Under the pieces are notes generated by a model that made no database searches, was not told where the DNA came from, and saw nothing but the letters and a program-made list of their open reading frames with translations. A stretch of DNA of 64,000 nucleotides, taken from assembly GCF_000513895.2 (NCBI RefSeq), contig NZ_CP165785.1, positions 124,001-188,000 on the forward strand. Direction: 5' to 3'. The stretch comes from Ensifer sp. WSM1721 (GTDB lineage Bacteria > Pseudomonadota > Alphaproteobacteria > Rhizobiales > Rhizobiaceae). The position numbers and the translations under genes are program-made. Positions 8,371 to 17,332 of the stretch are shown piece by piece. Numbering within the stretch: position 1 is the first letter of the stretch; every line of letters begins with the position of its first letter.

Positions 8371-9654
8371 TCACAGGCCGGACAAGACGTCGTCGAAGGT
8401 CGACAGCATCAGGTCGGCATTCTCCTTCGAGAACGGCATTGGCGGCCTGATCTTGGTGCTGCACTCGTGCACGCCGATCTTGCCCATCAGCACGCCGCGC
8501 TCGCGCATCGCGTTGACGATCCTGGTGGCGAGGTCGGGTGCGGGCTCTTTCGTTCCCCGGTCCAGAACGAATTCGGTGCCCATGAAAAGACCGCTGCCGC
8601 GCACGTCACCAATGATTGAATGCTTCTCGGCGAGTTTTTTGAAGGCCGCTCGGGTGTATTCGCCGACGTCACGGGCATTTTCGATGAGCTTCTCATCTTC
8701 GATCACGTCGAGCACGGCCATCGCAGCGGCGCAGGAGACCGGGTTGCCGCCGAAAGTGTTGAAATAGCGAAAGGCCTTGCGGAAGGCGTTCATCGTATCG
8801 ATGTTCGCGACGACGCCGCCGACCGGATGGCCGTTGCCCATCGGCTTGCCGAGCGTCACGACATCCGGAACGATGCCGGCACGCTGGTAGCCCCACATAT
8901 GTGAACCGATGCGGCCGAAACCCGGCTGGACCTCGTCGGCGATGACGAGACCGCCGGCCTTGCGTACGGCGGCAACCGTCTTGTCGAGGAAGCCGGACGG
9001 CAGGTCGGGAAAGCCCTCATTCGCGAAAAAGGGATCGATGATCAGGGCAGAAAAGCCGTGCGGGCTGTTTGCGAGCGAGGCGATCGCCTTCTCCACCTCC
9101 GCGGCGAAGGCGGACGCGAAGGCCTCGCCGGGCTCGCCGCCGAGCGGCCGGTAGCTGTCAGGCGCCGGCACATGCCGCACATGGCCGCCATAGCCGCCGA
9201 CCGGCGGCATGCGGGTGGAGAGCTGCGACACCGCGGCCGTATTGCCGTGATAGGTGTGGTTGGTGGCGATCACCCCCGTCCTGCCGGTCACCGCCTGGGC
9301 CATCCGCAGCGCGATGTCGTTCGCCTCGCTGCCGGTGCAGGTCAGGATCGCCGCATTGAGCGAGTGATCGAAGGTTGCCGTCAGGCGCTCGACATAATCG
9401 AGAATGCCCTCGTGCAGATAGCGGGTGTGGGTGTTGAGGGTCGAAGCCTGACGGGCGATCGCCTCGACGACGCGCGGATGGCAATGGCCGACATGCGGCA
9501 CGTTGTTGTAGCAGTCGAGGTAGCGCCTTCCATCAGCATCAAAGAGCCAGACGCCCTCACCGCGGACGAGGTGGACCGGATCCTGATAGAAGAGCGACAT
9601 GTTCCGGCCGAGCAGGCGTTCTCGGCGGGCGAGCAATGCGGCCTTGTCGGACAT
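8371..9654 (-). CDS. Class-III PLP enzyme resembling ethanolamine-phosphate / phosphohydroxylysine phospho-lyase
   Basis: A 427-aa class-III aminotransferase-fold enzyme. The strip YLDCYNNVPHVGHCHPRVV near residue 50 and the following NTHTRYLHEGILDYVERL closely resemble what I recall of animal ETNPPL/PHYKPL, which eliminate phosphate and ammonia from phosphoethanolamine or 5-phosphohydroxylysine rather than transaminating. Other PLP motifs: TCTGSEANDIALRMA, LVIADEVQPGFGR (Asp to pyridine N), and VTLGKPMGNGHP with the Schiff-base Lys. Start at 9654 (MSDKAALLARRERLL). The adjacent kinase would supply the phosphorylated substrate. A plain aminotransferase remains possible. Confidence 0.75.
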   Translation of the reverse strand: MSDKAALLARRERLLGRNMSLFYQDPVHLVRGEGVWLFDADGRRYLDCYNNVPHVGHCHPRVVEAIARQASTLNTHTRYLHEGILDYVERLTATFDHSLNAAILTCTGSEANDIALRMAQAVTGRTGVIATNHTYHGNTAAVSQLSTRMPPVGGYGGHVRHVPAPDSYRPLGGEPGEAFASAFAAEVEKAIASLANSPHGFSALIIDPFFANEGFPDLPSGFLDKTVAAVRKAGGLVIADEVQPGFGRIGSHMWGYQRAGIVPDVVTLGKPMGNGHPVGGVVANIDTMNAFRKAFRYFNTFGGNPVSCAAAMAVLDVIEDEKLIENARDVGEYTRAAFKKLAEKHSIIGDVRGSGLFMGTEFVLDRGTKEPAPDLATRIVNAMRERGVLMGKIGVHECSTKIRPPMPFSKENADLMLSTFDDVLSGL

Positions 9655-9655
9655 T

Positions 9656-11014
9656 TCATCGTCCTCCGGCGGCGGCAAGACCTGCATCGAGCGCGTCGAT
9701 GATGCGAGCGACATCCTTGGCGGTGATGACCAGCGGCGGCGACAGGATGACATTTGGCCCGGAGGTGCGCACCAGGACGCCGGCCTCGTAAGTGGCATCC
9801 TGAACCTTCTGCAGGACTTCCTTGCCCGCGGGGGTCTTTTTCTCGCGATTGCTCACAAGTTCGAGCGCGCACATCAGCCCCTTGCCGCGAACATCGCCGA
9901 CAAGCTCGTGCTTGTTCTCAAGGTTATGGAGGCCGCGCAACAGCTCCTCTCCGCGTGCGGCGGCATTGGCGGCAACATTCAGCCGCTTGGTTTCCTTGAG
10001 CGTCGCGAGAGCCGCGGCAGCGCCGACGGGATGGCCGGAATAGGTGTAGCCATGGCCGATCGTGCCGACGGCATTCCTGTTGCTTTCGAACACCTCGGCG
10101 ACCTTCTCGCTGATCATCACCGCGCCGAATGGAAAATAACCGTTGGTGATCGCTTTGGCGGTGGACATGAGATCGGGCTTCACGCCCCAGAGGCGCGACC
10201 CGGTCCAGGCGCCGGTGCGTCCGAAGGCGGTGATGACTTCGTCGGCGATCAGCAGGATGCCGTGCCGGTCGCAGATCTCGCGCATCAGCGGCAGGAAGGT
10301 TGCGTGCGGAACGATGACGCCGCCCGCGCCAAGCACCGGTTCGACGATCAAGGCCGCGATCGTGTCTGCGCCCTGGAAAGCAATCTCCTCTTCGAACAGG
10401 CGCCCAATCGCCGCCGCGATCTCCGCCCCGTCGCTTGCGCCGAAGGGGTTGCGGTAGGTCCAGGGCGCCGGCAGGTGGAAGACTCCCGGCAGCAGCGGCT
10501 CGTAGTTGCGGCGGAAATTCTGGTTGCCGTTCACCGATGCGCCGCCGAAATGGGTCCCGTGATAGCCCTTTTTCAGGGCGATGAACTTGGTGCGCTCTGG
10601 CTGGCCGTTGATCTTGTGATATTGCCGCGCCAAGCGCAGGCAGGTCTCGACCGAGTCCGAGCCGCCGGACGTGAAGAAAGAGCGGGTGAGGCCATCCTCC
10701 TTGAACCACCCAGCAAGCTCGTAGGAGAGCTCGATCAGCGGCGAGTTGGTGGTGCCTCGGAACGTCGAATAATAGGGCAGCTCGCCCAACTGGTCGCAGA
10801 TCGCCTTTTTTACCGGCTCACAGGAATAGCCGAGATTGACGTTCCAAAGGCCCCCAACCGCGTCCAGCACCTTCTTGCCGTGGATATCGACGATCTCGAC
10901 ACCTTCGGCCGCATTGACGATGCGGGGCGGATGGGCCTGCATCTCGGCCGGATGCGCCATCGGGTGCCACAGGTGGCGGGCGTTGTTCTCGATCAGAAAG
11001 TTGGTCTCACGCAT
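9656..11014 (-). CDS. Class-III omega-aminotransferase
   Basis: A 452-aa PLP aminotransferase: LWHPMAHPAEMQAHPPRIV near the N-terminus, GLWNVNLGYS, FTSGGSDSVETCLRLARQYH, LLIADEVITAFGRTG, and STAKAITNGYFPFGAV with the catalytic lysine. It belongs with the beta-alanine/putrescine/4-aminobutyrate:pyruvate group. The start at 11014 (MRETNFLIENNARH) follows AGAGGAAAT. Its stop lies 1 bp from the phospho-lyase-like start, so these genes are translationally linked. In a hydroxylysine-type route it could transaminate 2-aminoadipate; in another route it could deaminate a primary amine. The exact donor cannot be told. Confidence 0.85.
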   Translation of the reverse strand: MRETNFLIENNARHLWHPMAHPAEMQAHPPRIVNAAEGVEIVDIHGKKVLDAVGGLWNVNLGYSCEPVKKAICDQLGELPYYSTFRGTTNSPLIELSYELAGWFKEDGLTRSFFTSGGSDSVETCLRLARQYHKINGQPERTKFIALKKGYHGTHFGGASVNGNQNFRRNYEPLLPGVFHLPAPWTYRNPFGASDGAEIAAAIGRLFEEEIAFQGADTIAALIVEPVLGAGGVIVPHATFLPLMREICDRHGILLIADEVITAFGRTGAWTGSRLWGVKPDLMSTAKAITNGYFPFGAVMISEKVAEVFESNRNAVGTIGHGYTYSGHPVGAAAALATLKETKRLNVAANAAARGEELLRGLHNLENKHELVGDVRGKGLMCALELVSNREKKTPAGKEVLQKVQDATYEAGVLVRTSGPNVILSPPLVITAKDVARIIDALDAGLAAAGGR

Positions 11015-11030
11015 CGGTATTTCCTCTTGT

Positions 11031-11681
11031 TCAGAGCCCAAGCATGCCAAGCGCGCGGGCATAGCCCTCGGCGGGGCGAGTAACGTCGAAATGCACGTAA
11101 GGCAGGCGCACTGCATCGGCGCCTTCGATGTTCTTCTTCTGGTCGTCGACGAAGACGCAGGCTTCGCGAGGGAGGCCGAGCTCGGAAAGAACGAGCTCGT
11201 AAGCGCGCGGATCGGGCTTCAGTATTTTCGTATAGGTGGCATCGACGATGACGTCGAAGAGCTCGATCAACGGAAAGCGCTGGCGGAATTCGACGCCGTA
11301 GAAGAGGTCGAGCTCGTTCGACAGGATGGCAAGCTTCAATCCGGCGGCCTTCGCTTTCACGATCGCGTCGCGGGCTTCCGGACGGAGAACCAGCTCCGGT
11401 TCGGCGCCGCGGGCCCGGCGCACGAAGGTCTGCATCTCGGTCCATTCCTCGCCCAGCATCCGGCCAACCTCGCCTGTGCGGGCGAGCCAATAGTCGCGTT
11501 CGGTGATCTCGCGGTTCTGCATCGCCATCCAGAGCGGGTCGTTTGCAGGATCGAAGGGTCCCCGCCAGGTGAGGGACCCCGGCGGCAATCCCAGGGTCCG
11601 TTCGGTGATGTCGTGGGTTTCGAACAGCGTGCGGGTCACCACGCCGCCGAAGTCGAGAATTAGCGCACGATCGCCTGTCAT
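11031..11681 (-). CDS. HAD-superfamily hydrolase (subclass IA), probable phosphatase
   Basis: A 216-aa HAD-like protein. Motif I is DFGGVV near residue 10 (nucleophile Asp; the +2 position is Gly instead of the usual Asp, which weakens a phosphatase assignment). Motif II is AILSNE around residue 110, motif III is the Lys in TKILKPDPRAYE, and motif IV is VFVDDQKKNIEGA. It resembles the epoxide-hydrolase N-domain/YihX branch. Start at 11681 (MTGDRALILDFGG). It overlaps the upstream Tm-1-like gene by 4 bp (ATGA), so it is part of the operon. The usual motif-I DxD is DFG here, so catalytic activity should not be assumed. Confidence 0.78.
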   Translation of the reverse strand: MTGDRALILDFGGVVTRTLFETHDITERTLGLPPGSLTWRGPFDPANDPLWMAMQNREITERDYWLARTGEVGRMLGEEWTEMQTFVRRARGAEPELVLRPEARDAIVKAKAAGLKLAILSNELDLFYGVEFRQRFPLIELFDVIVDATYTKILKPDPRAYELVLSELGLPREACVFVDDQKKNIEGADAVRLPYVHFDVTRPAEGYARALGMLGL

Positions 11682-12931
11682 GGCCGTCCTTCCGGAACGA
11701 TGCCTTCGCCAACCCAAGCATCGAAGATTTCGAGCGCTTTCTCAGAGAACGCCGAGGCATTGATATGGGCTTCGACCTCTTGCAGGGTGACGGTCGCCGG
11801 CAGCGCCTTGCGGATTTCGTCCAAAAAGGCGTCGAGCCCTTCAGGATCGTGCAACGGTTCCTCAGGCCTGTCCCATTCCTGCAGGCCTTCGATCGGTAGC
11901 AGGAAGGCGACATTCGCTTCGGCAGTGGCGAGTTTTCGCCCGACGAGCCGGGCAATCTCACGCCGGCCTTCCGGCGAGCTGGTGACCGATCCGATCAGCC
12001 GGTTATGGGCATGGTAGGGGCGGTCCGCAAAGATGGCGGGCAGGTCCTGCCATGCCTGAAGATCGACCATGTCGACGGCGCCGGGGGCGACGATCTGCGG
12101 AATGCCGGCGCGCCCGGCGTTCTCCAGCCGGTCCGGCCCGGAGGTGACGACGGTGCCGTAATGGTGGTTGCTGACCTCCTGGATGCAGAGATCGAAAACC
12201 GCCGCGAAGCCTTTCTGCGCGGCGATCGCCTCGAAGGCGCGCCCGCCCATGCCCGTCGAATGGAAGACGGCAACGTCATAGCCGCGCTTCTCGAGCTCCG
12301 GTTTGAGATGTTTCATATATTTGAGGCAGGAGGAGCCAAGTGAGGTCATGCCGATGAGCGGCCGCTCGCCCTCCGGCTTCATGCCGTGTTTCGCCGCTCC
12401 GACCACTGCGCCGCAGGCTTGCGACAGGGCGGACCGGCAGATGCCGTTCAGTCCATAGAGCCCGCCCGCCCAAAGGATCATCATCAGATCCGGCGCGATA
12501 CGCTCCGGCGGGATGAGGTGAGAATAGGCGATCGTCGAAATGACGAATTTAGGTATGCCGAGCGGCAGCACAGCGGCAACGTCGAGGGCCAGATCCGTTC
12601 CCATGGAGCCGCCCAGCATGACCACGCCCTCCATCAGGCCAGCATCGTAGAGACCGCGAGTGAGGGTGGCTGCACCTTTCGCCATCAGGGCCATGGCGCT
12701 GTTCTCGTCGCCGCTTGCGACGATCGCCTCGATGGTTGTTCCGGCCGCTTTGGCGACGTCGTGTTTTGAGTAGTCGGGGGCATAGGGCGGATCGTCCAGA
12801 ATGCTGACGTCGACCATCACCGGCAGGCCTCCCGCTTCATCGATGACCGACGCCATGAACTGCAGTTCGTCGCTTTTGGTGTCACCGGTCCCGATGACGA
12901 CTATCCTTGGCAAAGGCGCCGCAGGGCTCAT
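11678..12931 (-). CDS. Tm-1-like / UPF0261 family protein
   Basis: A 417-aa protein of the UPF0261 family, whose N-terminal half resembles the ATP-binding domain of the tomato Tm-1 resistance protein. Visible: IVVIGTGDTKSDELQFM at the N-terminus (phosphate-binding loop), GLMEGVVMLGGSMGTDLAL, then GMTSLGSSCLKYM, FHSTGMGGRAFE near residue 225 and APGAVDMVDL. Family members occur in catabolic clusters; their reaction is not settled to my knowledge. It overlaps the IclR gene by a 1-bp start/stop junction and the HAD gene by 4 bp, showing strong translational coupling. Function here unknown, probably an auxiliary step of the amino-compound pathway. Confidence 0.8.
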   Translation of the reverse strand: MSPAAPLPRIVVIGTGDTKSDELQFMASVIDEAGGLPVMVDVSILDDPPYAPDYSKHDVAKAAGTTIEAIVASGDENSAMALMAKGAATLTRGLYDAGLMEGVVMLGGSMGTDLALDVAAVLPLGIPKFVISTIAYSHLIPPERIAPDLMMILWAGGLYGLNGICRSALSQACGAVVGAAKHGMKPEGERPLIGMTSLGSSCLKYMKHLKPELEKRGYDVAVFHSTGMGGRAFEAIAAQKGFAAVFDLCIQEVSNHHYGTVVTSGPDRLENAGRAGIPQIVAPGAVDMVDLQAWQDLPAIFADRPYHAHNRLIGSVTSSPEGRREIARLVGRKLATAEANVAFLLPIEGLQEWDRPEEPLHDPEGLDAFLDEIRKALPATVTLQEVEAHINASAFSEKALEIFDAWVGEGIVPEGRP

Positions 12932-13716
12932 CAGCCTGTCCTCCTGATTTGCGCACTGGTTCCCGCGGGCTTTTCTGACCCGTAGTATTTTTCCGAAATT
13001 GCGTTGGCCGCGGCGACTACTTGCGCACCGAATTCCATGAGTCCCGCCTGGTCGGCCCTGACCATCGGCGCTGCGATCGCGACGCAGCCGATCGGATGGC
13101 CGCCAGGTGCGCGGATCGGCGCAGCCGTGCTCACGACGCCGGCCTCGATGCCCTGGTGGTTTATGGAAAAGCCGCGCGCCACCGTTTCATCAAGAAGGCC
13201 GCGCACCACTGCGGGATCGACGATCGTGTATTCGGTGACCCTTTCGAGCGGCTTCGAGAGGGCGGCGTCGATTTCGTCTGGGGGGCAGAAGGCAAGATAG
13301 GCGAGACCTGAGGCGGTTGCATGAAAGGGCAGCAGTGTGCCGACCTCTACGTTGACGCGGTGCGCGCGCGGGGAATCCTCGACATGGATTGTGGACAGAC
13401 GGCTGCCGGAAAACTCAGAAAGATGCACCGTTTCCGTCGACGCTTCCGCGAGCGCCTTGATGAATGGAACGGCGACGCGCAGGAACGGGTACCGCGCCTC
13501 GCGGATCCGCGCCAGCCGGACAGGCGCCGATCCAATTCGGTATTTGCGGTTTTCCGGATCCTGCTCGACGAAGCCGTGCTTCTCCAGCTCGACCAGAAAG
13601 CGGCGTGCCGTCGCCTTGTCGAGTCCGCACAGACGGGCGATGTGGGTCAGCCCGGCTTCCTTCTCCAGTCGCGAAACCGTGTCCAGCAATGAAAGCGCTT
13701 TGCCTATCGTGCTCAT
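12931..13716 (-). CDS. IclR-family transcriptional regulator
   Basis: A 261-aa regulator. The N-terminal winged helix reads TIGKALSLLDTVSRLEKEAGLTHIARLCGLDKATARRFLVELEKHGFV; the C-terminal effector domain holds HATASGLAYLAFCP, GFSINHQGIEAGVVSTAAPIRAPGGHPIGCVAIA, typical of IclR. The start at 13716 follows GAGGAGG. It is the first gene of the leftward operon and is divergent from the APC permease, so it probably controls both sides. Its ligand is likely the substrate of this pathway or an intermediate. Confidence 0.92.
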   Translation of the reverse strand: MSTIGKALSLLDTVSRLEKEAGLTHIARLCGLDKATARRFLVELEKHGFVEQDPENRKYRIGSAPVRLARIREARYPFLRVAVPFIKALAEASTETVHLSEFSGSRLSTIHVEDSPRAHRVNVEVGTLLPFHATASGLAYLAFCPPDEIDAALSKPLERVTEYTIVDPAVVRGLLDETVARGFSINHQGIEAGVVSTAAPIRAPGGHPIGCVAIAAPMVRADQAGLMEFGAQVVAAANAISEKYYGSEKPAGTSAQIRRTG

Positions 13717-14003
13717 CGATCCTCCTCTTGAGCCCCTTTCTTCGCTGCTACGTCGGGCTTGTGCCCGCTTCGCATTGCTTCCCCGCGGCGCCAAGATACT
13801 TAACATGAGAAATAAGTTGACAGACGCGGGGTTTGTTTGCAAGTCTATATTTGAAGCATGGGTGCAAATATTGAACCGCATGCGCTGAAGGGTTCGCGAT
13901 CAATAACAAGCAAGAGGCGCCGCTTCAGTCCGAATAGGTGGAGGTCGCATGCGGGCGTTCCGCAGCGATGGTCGGATACATTCAACAAGGGGAACGAACG
14001 CTT
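13717..14003. promoter_or_regulatory. Divergent control region between IclR gene and APC permease
   Basis: A 287-bp region, AT-rich in its centre. It holds an inverted repeat ATATTTG (13847-13853) / CAAATAT (13865-13871) with an 11-bp spacer, and a TTGACA hexamer at 13817-13822. The dyad is a fair candidate for the IclR operator. No other gene is seen here. Confidence 0.5.
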
Positions 14004-15458
14004 ATGGATACTCACAACTCACCCGGCGCAGGTCAGAACCAGCTGCGCAAGAACAGCCTCGGGGTCGGCGCCGTGACATTCCTCGTGGTCTCCGCGGCCG
14101 CGCCGCTGACGGCAGTGGCGGGCGGCGTACCGCTCTCCATGCTGCTCGGCAATGGTGCAGGCATTCCGCTGACCTTTCTGCTGGTTACGGCGCTGCTACT
14201 GCTTTTTTCGGTCGGCTACGTCGCCATGGCCCGCCACATCCGCAACGCAGGCGCATTCTACGCCTATACCGCACAAGGCCTCGGTGGCCTCATGGGAGGG
14301 GCGGCAGCACTCATAGCAATCCTCGCCTACAATGCGATGCAGATTGGGGTTTTCGGCCTGTTCGGCGCAGCGACATCCGGCTTCTTCGCACAACAAGTCG
14401 GTCTCGTTCTTCCCTGGTGGGTCTGGACCTATATCGGTATTGCCGCTGTCGCCGTGTTTGGTTATCGCCGCGTCGACCTCTCGGCCAAGGTGCTGACCGT
14501 GCTGGTGGTCCTCGAATATCTGGTCGTCCTGGTCATCGATGCGGCGATCCTCTTCACCGGCGGCGACAGTGGCCTTTCCGCCGCCCCGTTCACGCCGACC
14601 GCCTTCTGGGGCGGCACGCCGGCGATCGGCATCCTCTTCTGCTTCGCTGCCTTCATCGGCTTCGAGGCAACCACCATCTACAGTGAGGAGGCCCGCGAAC
14701 CGCAGAAGACAGTTCCGCGTGCCACCTATATCTCGGTGCTCACTATCGGTCTTTTCTACATGCTGACCTCCTGGCTGATGGTGAATGGCGCCGGCGTCGA
14801 CAAGCTCGTTCCGGAACTGCAAGGCCTTGCCGATCCGACCACCTTCCTCTTCGGCCTCGCCGAACGCTATGTCGGCCATGGGATCACCGTCGTGATGAGC
14901 ATTCTCTTCATCACCAGCCTGTTCGCCGGAGTGCTCGCCTTCCACAACGGCGTGGCCCGCTACATGTACGTGGCCGGCCGTGAGGGCCTGCTGCCGAAAT
15001 CGGTCGGCGTCACGCATCCGGAATTCCAGAGCCCGCATGTCGGCTCGGCGATCCAGACGATCATCGCCGTACTCGTCGTGGCGATCTTTGCCTTCACTGG
15101 GCAGGACCCGGTTCTGGCGCTCTTTTCCTGGCTTACCAATGTCGGCACGTTGGCAATCATCCTGCTCATGGCGTTCACCGCCTTCGCCATCGTCGCCTTC
15201 TTCGGCCGCAATCCGGGCCTCGAAAGCAATATCCTGGTGACCAAGATCCTTCCCGTCGTGACCGGCGTGATCCTCCTGGGGCTGGTTTACTATATCGCCG
15301 TGAACTTCGGTGCGATCGCCGGAGCCAACGGTGTTCTCGCCGTGCTGCTGCCGGGCCTCGTGCTGGTTGCCGCACTCATCGGCTTCGTCGCTGCGGCGCG
15401 CTTGAAGTCTGCCGATGTGGTGGGCTTTGCACGGCTGGGTGCCGGGCAGGAAGCCTGA
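14004..15458 (+). CDS. APC-family amino acid/amine permease
   Basis: A 484-aa inner-membrane transporter with about 12 hydrophobic helices. The first, from KNSLGVGAVTFLVVSAAAPLTAV to about residue 50, matches the APC superfamily N-terminus; GFEATTIYSEEAREPQKTVPRATY around residue 225 is the conserved helix 6/loop signature. Start at 14004 (MDTHNSPGAGQNQLRKN) after AAGGGGA; the reading frame extends upstream to 13938 without a good ribosome site. It is the first gene of the rightward arm, followed 62 bp later by an aldehyde dehydrogenase, and likely imports the amino compound processed by the leftward arm. Confidence 0.9.
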   Translation: MDTHNSPGAGQNQLRKNSLGVGAVTFLVVSAAAPLTAVAGGVPLSMLLGNGAGIPLTFLLVTALLLLFSVGYVAMARHIRNAGAFYAYTAQGLGGLMGGAAALIAILAYNAMQIGVFGLFGAATSGFFAQQVGLVLPWWVWTYIGIAAVAVFGYRRVDLSAKVLTVLVVLEYLVVLVIDAAILFTGGDSGLSAAPFTPTAFWGGTPAIGILFCFAAFIGFEATTIYSEEAREPQKTVPRATYISVLTIGLFYMLTSWLMVNGAGVDKLVPELQGLADPTTFLFGLAERYVGHGITVVMSILFITSLFAGVLAFHNGVARYMYVAGREGLLPKSVGVTHPEFQSPHVGSAIQTIIAVLVVAIFAFTGQDPVLALFSWLTNVGTLAIILLMAFTAFAIVAFFGRNPGLESNILVTKILPVVTGVILLGLVYYIAVNFGAIAGANGVLAVLLPGLVLVAALIGFVAAARLKSADVVGFARLGAGQEA

Positions 15459-15520
15459 TAGTAATTGGATCATGATGGCGGGCATCTCGCCCGCCATACT
15501 TTCTCAAGGGACGCCGGACC

Positions 15521-16999
15521 ATGCAGGACAAGATCGACCAACTCCGAACATTGCCTGTCGCGCCCCAATCACTTTTCATCGGCGGCGCATGGCGAGAACC
15601 GATCGGCGGCGCTGTCATTGAGGTCATCTCTCCGATCGACGGCAGCAAGCTGACGACCATCGCCGATGCGGGCGCCGAGGATGTGGACCTCGCCGCCCAA
15701 GCGGCGCGAGCCGCCTTCGAAAAGGGTACCTGGTCGAAGGCAGCACCCGCGGAGCGCAAGAAGGTCCTCCTTAGGATTGCCGAACTGATCGAGAAGAACG
15801 CTTTGGAAATCGCAGTCCTCGGCGTCCGCGACAATGGCACCGAGATCTCGATGGCGCTGAAGGCCGAGCCGGGAAGCGCCGCAGCCACTTTCCGCTACTA
15901 TGCCGAGGCGATCGACAAGGTCTATGGCGAGATCGCGCCGACGCCCGCAAACGTCCTGGGACTGGTCCACCGCGAGCCGGTTGGCGTCGTCGCGGCGATC
16001 GTGCCTTGGAATTTCCCGATGATGATCGGCGCCTGGAAAATCGCCCCGGCGCTTGCTGTGGGCAATTCGGTGGTGCTGAAACCTGCCGAGGGCGCCTCCC
16101 TGAGCCTGCTGAAATTGGCGTCCCTCTGCGCCGAGGCCGGGCTACCGGCAGGGGTGCTCAACGTCGTCACCGGCCGCGGCGCGACGACGGGCGAGGCGAT
16201 CGGCCTGCACAGGGATATCGACGTGCTGACCTTCACCGGCTCCGGTAGCGTCGGTCGTCGCCTGCTTGAATATTCGGCGCGTTCCAACCTCAAGCGCGTC
16301 TACCTCGAACTCGGCGGCAAGTCGCCCAATATCGTCTTTGCCGATGCGCCGGATCTCGACCAGGCGGCTAGGGTCAGCGCCCACGGCATCTTCCGCAACT
16401 CCGGACAGGTCTGCGTCGCCGGTTCGCGGCTGCTTGTGGAAAAAGCAATTCACGAAGAGTTCTCCGCGACGGTGGCGAGGATCGCCGCCAACATCAAGGT
16501 CGGTGATCCACTCCAACTCTCAACTGAAGCCGGCGCCATCGCAAGCGAACTCCAGCTCGAGAAGGATTTGAGGTACGCCGAGCAGGCGCTTGCCGAGGGC
16601 GCTGCTTTGCGTACCGGCGGCAGTCGGATTCATGAGGACACCGGGGGGTATTACATGCAGCCGACCGTCTTCGACGTGAAGCCGGAAATGACCCTTGCGA
16701 GAGAGGAGGTCTTTGGACCCATCCTGGCCGTCATTCCCTTCGAAACCGAAGCGGAGGCACTGCATATTGCCAATGCCACCGACCACGGCCTCGCGTCAGC
16801 CGTCTGGACGTCCAATCTCTCCCTTGCGCACCGAATGGTCGGGGGCATCCGTGCGGGTGTCGTGCACGTCAACACTTATGGCGGCGCGGACAACACCGTT
16901 CCGCTTGGTGGCGTCAAGCAGTCTGGCAACGGCCATGACAAGTCGCTTCACGCGCTCGACAAATATGTCGATCTGAAGACCGCATGGATCCACCTCTAG
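15521..16999 (+). CDS. Aldehyde dehydrogenase (PuuC/BetB-like, amino-aldehyde type)
   Basis: A 492-aa NAD(P)-dependent aldehyde dehydrogenase of usual length. Motifs: AIVPWNFPMMIGAWK, LKPAEGASLSLLKLA, FTGSGSVGRRL, LELGGKSPNIVF (general-base Glu), GQVCVAGSRL (catalytic Cys near 290) and FGPILAVIPF. It resembles enzymes acting on 4-aminobutyraldehyde and related amino-aldehydes. Being with the permease under the IclR control region, it could oxidise the aldehyde released by the phospho-lyase-like enzyme. Ribosome site AAGGGACG lies upstream of 15521. Confidence 0.88.
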   Translation: MQDKIDQLRTLPVAPQSLFIGGAWREPIGGAVIEVISPIDGSKLTTIADAGAEDVDLAAQAARAAFEKGTWSKAAPAERKKVLLRIAELIEKNALEIAVLGVRDNGTEISMALKAEPGSAAATFRYYAEAIDKVYGEIAPTPANVLGLVHREPVGVVAAIVPWNFPMMIGAWKIAPALAVGNSVVLKPAEGASLSLLKLASLCAEAGLPAGVLNVVTGRGATTGEAIGLHRDIDVLTFTGSGSVGRRLLEYSARSNLKRVYLELGGKSPNIVFADAPDLDQAARVSAHGIFRNSGQVCVAGSRLLVEKAIHEEFSATVARIAANIKVGDPLQLSTEAGAIASELQLEKDLRYAEQALAEGAALRTGGSRIHEDTGGYYMQPTVFDVKPEMTLAREEVFGPILAVIPFETEAEALHIANATDHGLASAVWTSNLSLAHRMVGGIRAGVVHVNTYGGADNTVPLGGVKQSGNGHDKSLHALDKYVDLKTAWIHL

Positions 17000-17332
17000 T
17001 AGCCGTCTCTTGTTCCGGCCGACGCAGGTCAGATCCGGAGACCGTTCGTGTGTGTTACCACGAGCGCGCGAGTCAGCATGGTGTACCGAACGCTTTTTCA
17101 CTCGCGCATTCGCGAAAAGACCGCCTCTGCGGATGGCTTGAGTTCCTGGGCAGAGCGGCCTTTCGACTTCGTCGCAGGACAGTCTCCTTTGGGTCCGATT
17201 GAAGACCGACAAGGCTATTTTGCCAAGCAATATTTGGTCGCCAGCATCGCCGCCAGTTCCCCCGGCAGTCGACGAGCGGACCGACGTCGTGGCGTGCCTT
17301 TGCAATCGCCATGGCAGCGGGATAGGCGGCAA
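17000..17332. other. Intergenic stretch without a recognisable gene
   Basis: About 330 bp after the aldehyde dehydrogenase. The frames here do not resemble a family I know. It may include the eroded 3' part of the TetR pseudogene that follows. Confidence 0.4.

Noticed and set aside
8362..8464. Longer start of the kinase at 8464
   Set aside because: The extra codons overlap the upstream gene and lack kinase-like content; MDENRTEL at 8362 is better placed.
9599..11083. A 494-codon plus-strand frame over the aminotransferase
   Set aside because: It is a shadow of the coupled class-III enzyme genes; no recognisable domain.
14196..15497. A 433-codon minus-strand frame across the APC permease
   Set aside because: It is antisense to a clear transporter and is rich in Asp, Glu, Gly and His without motifs, as expected of a complement of hydrophobic codons.
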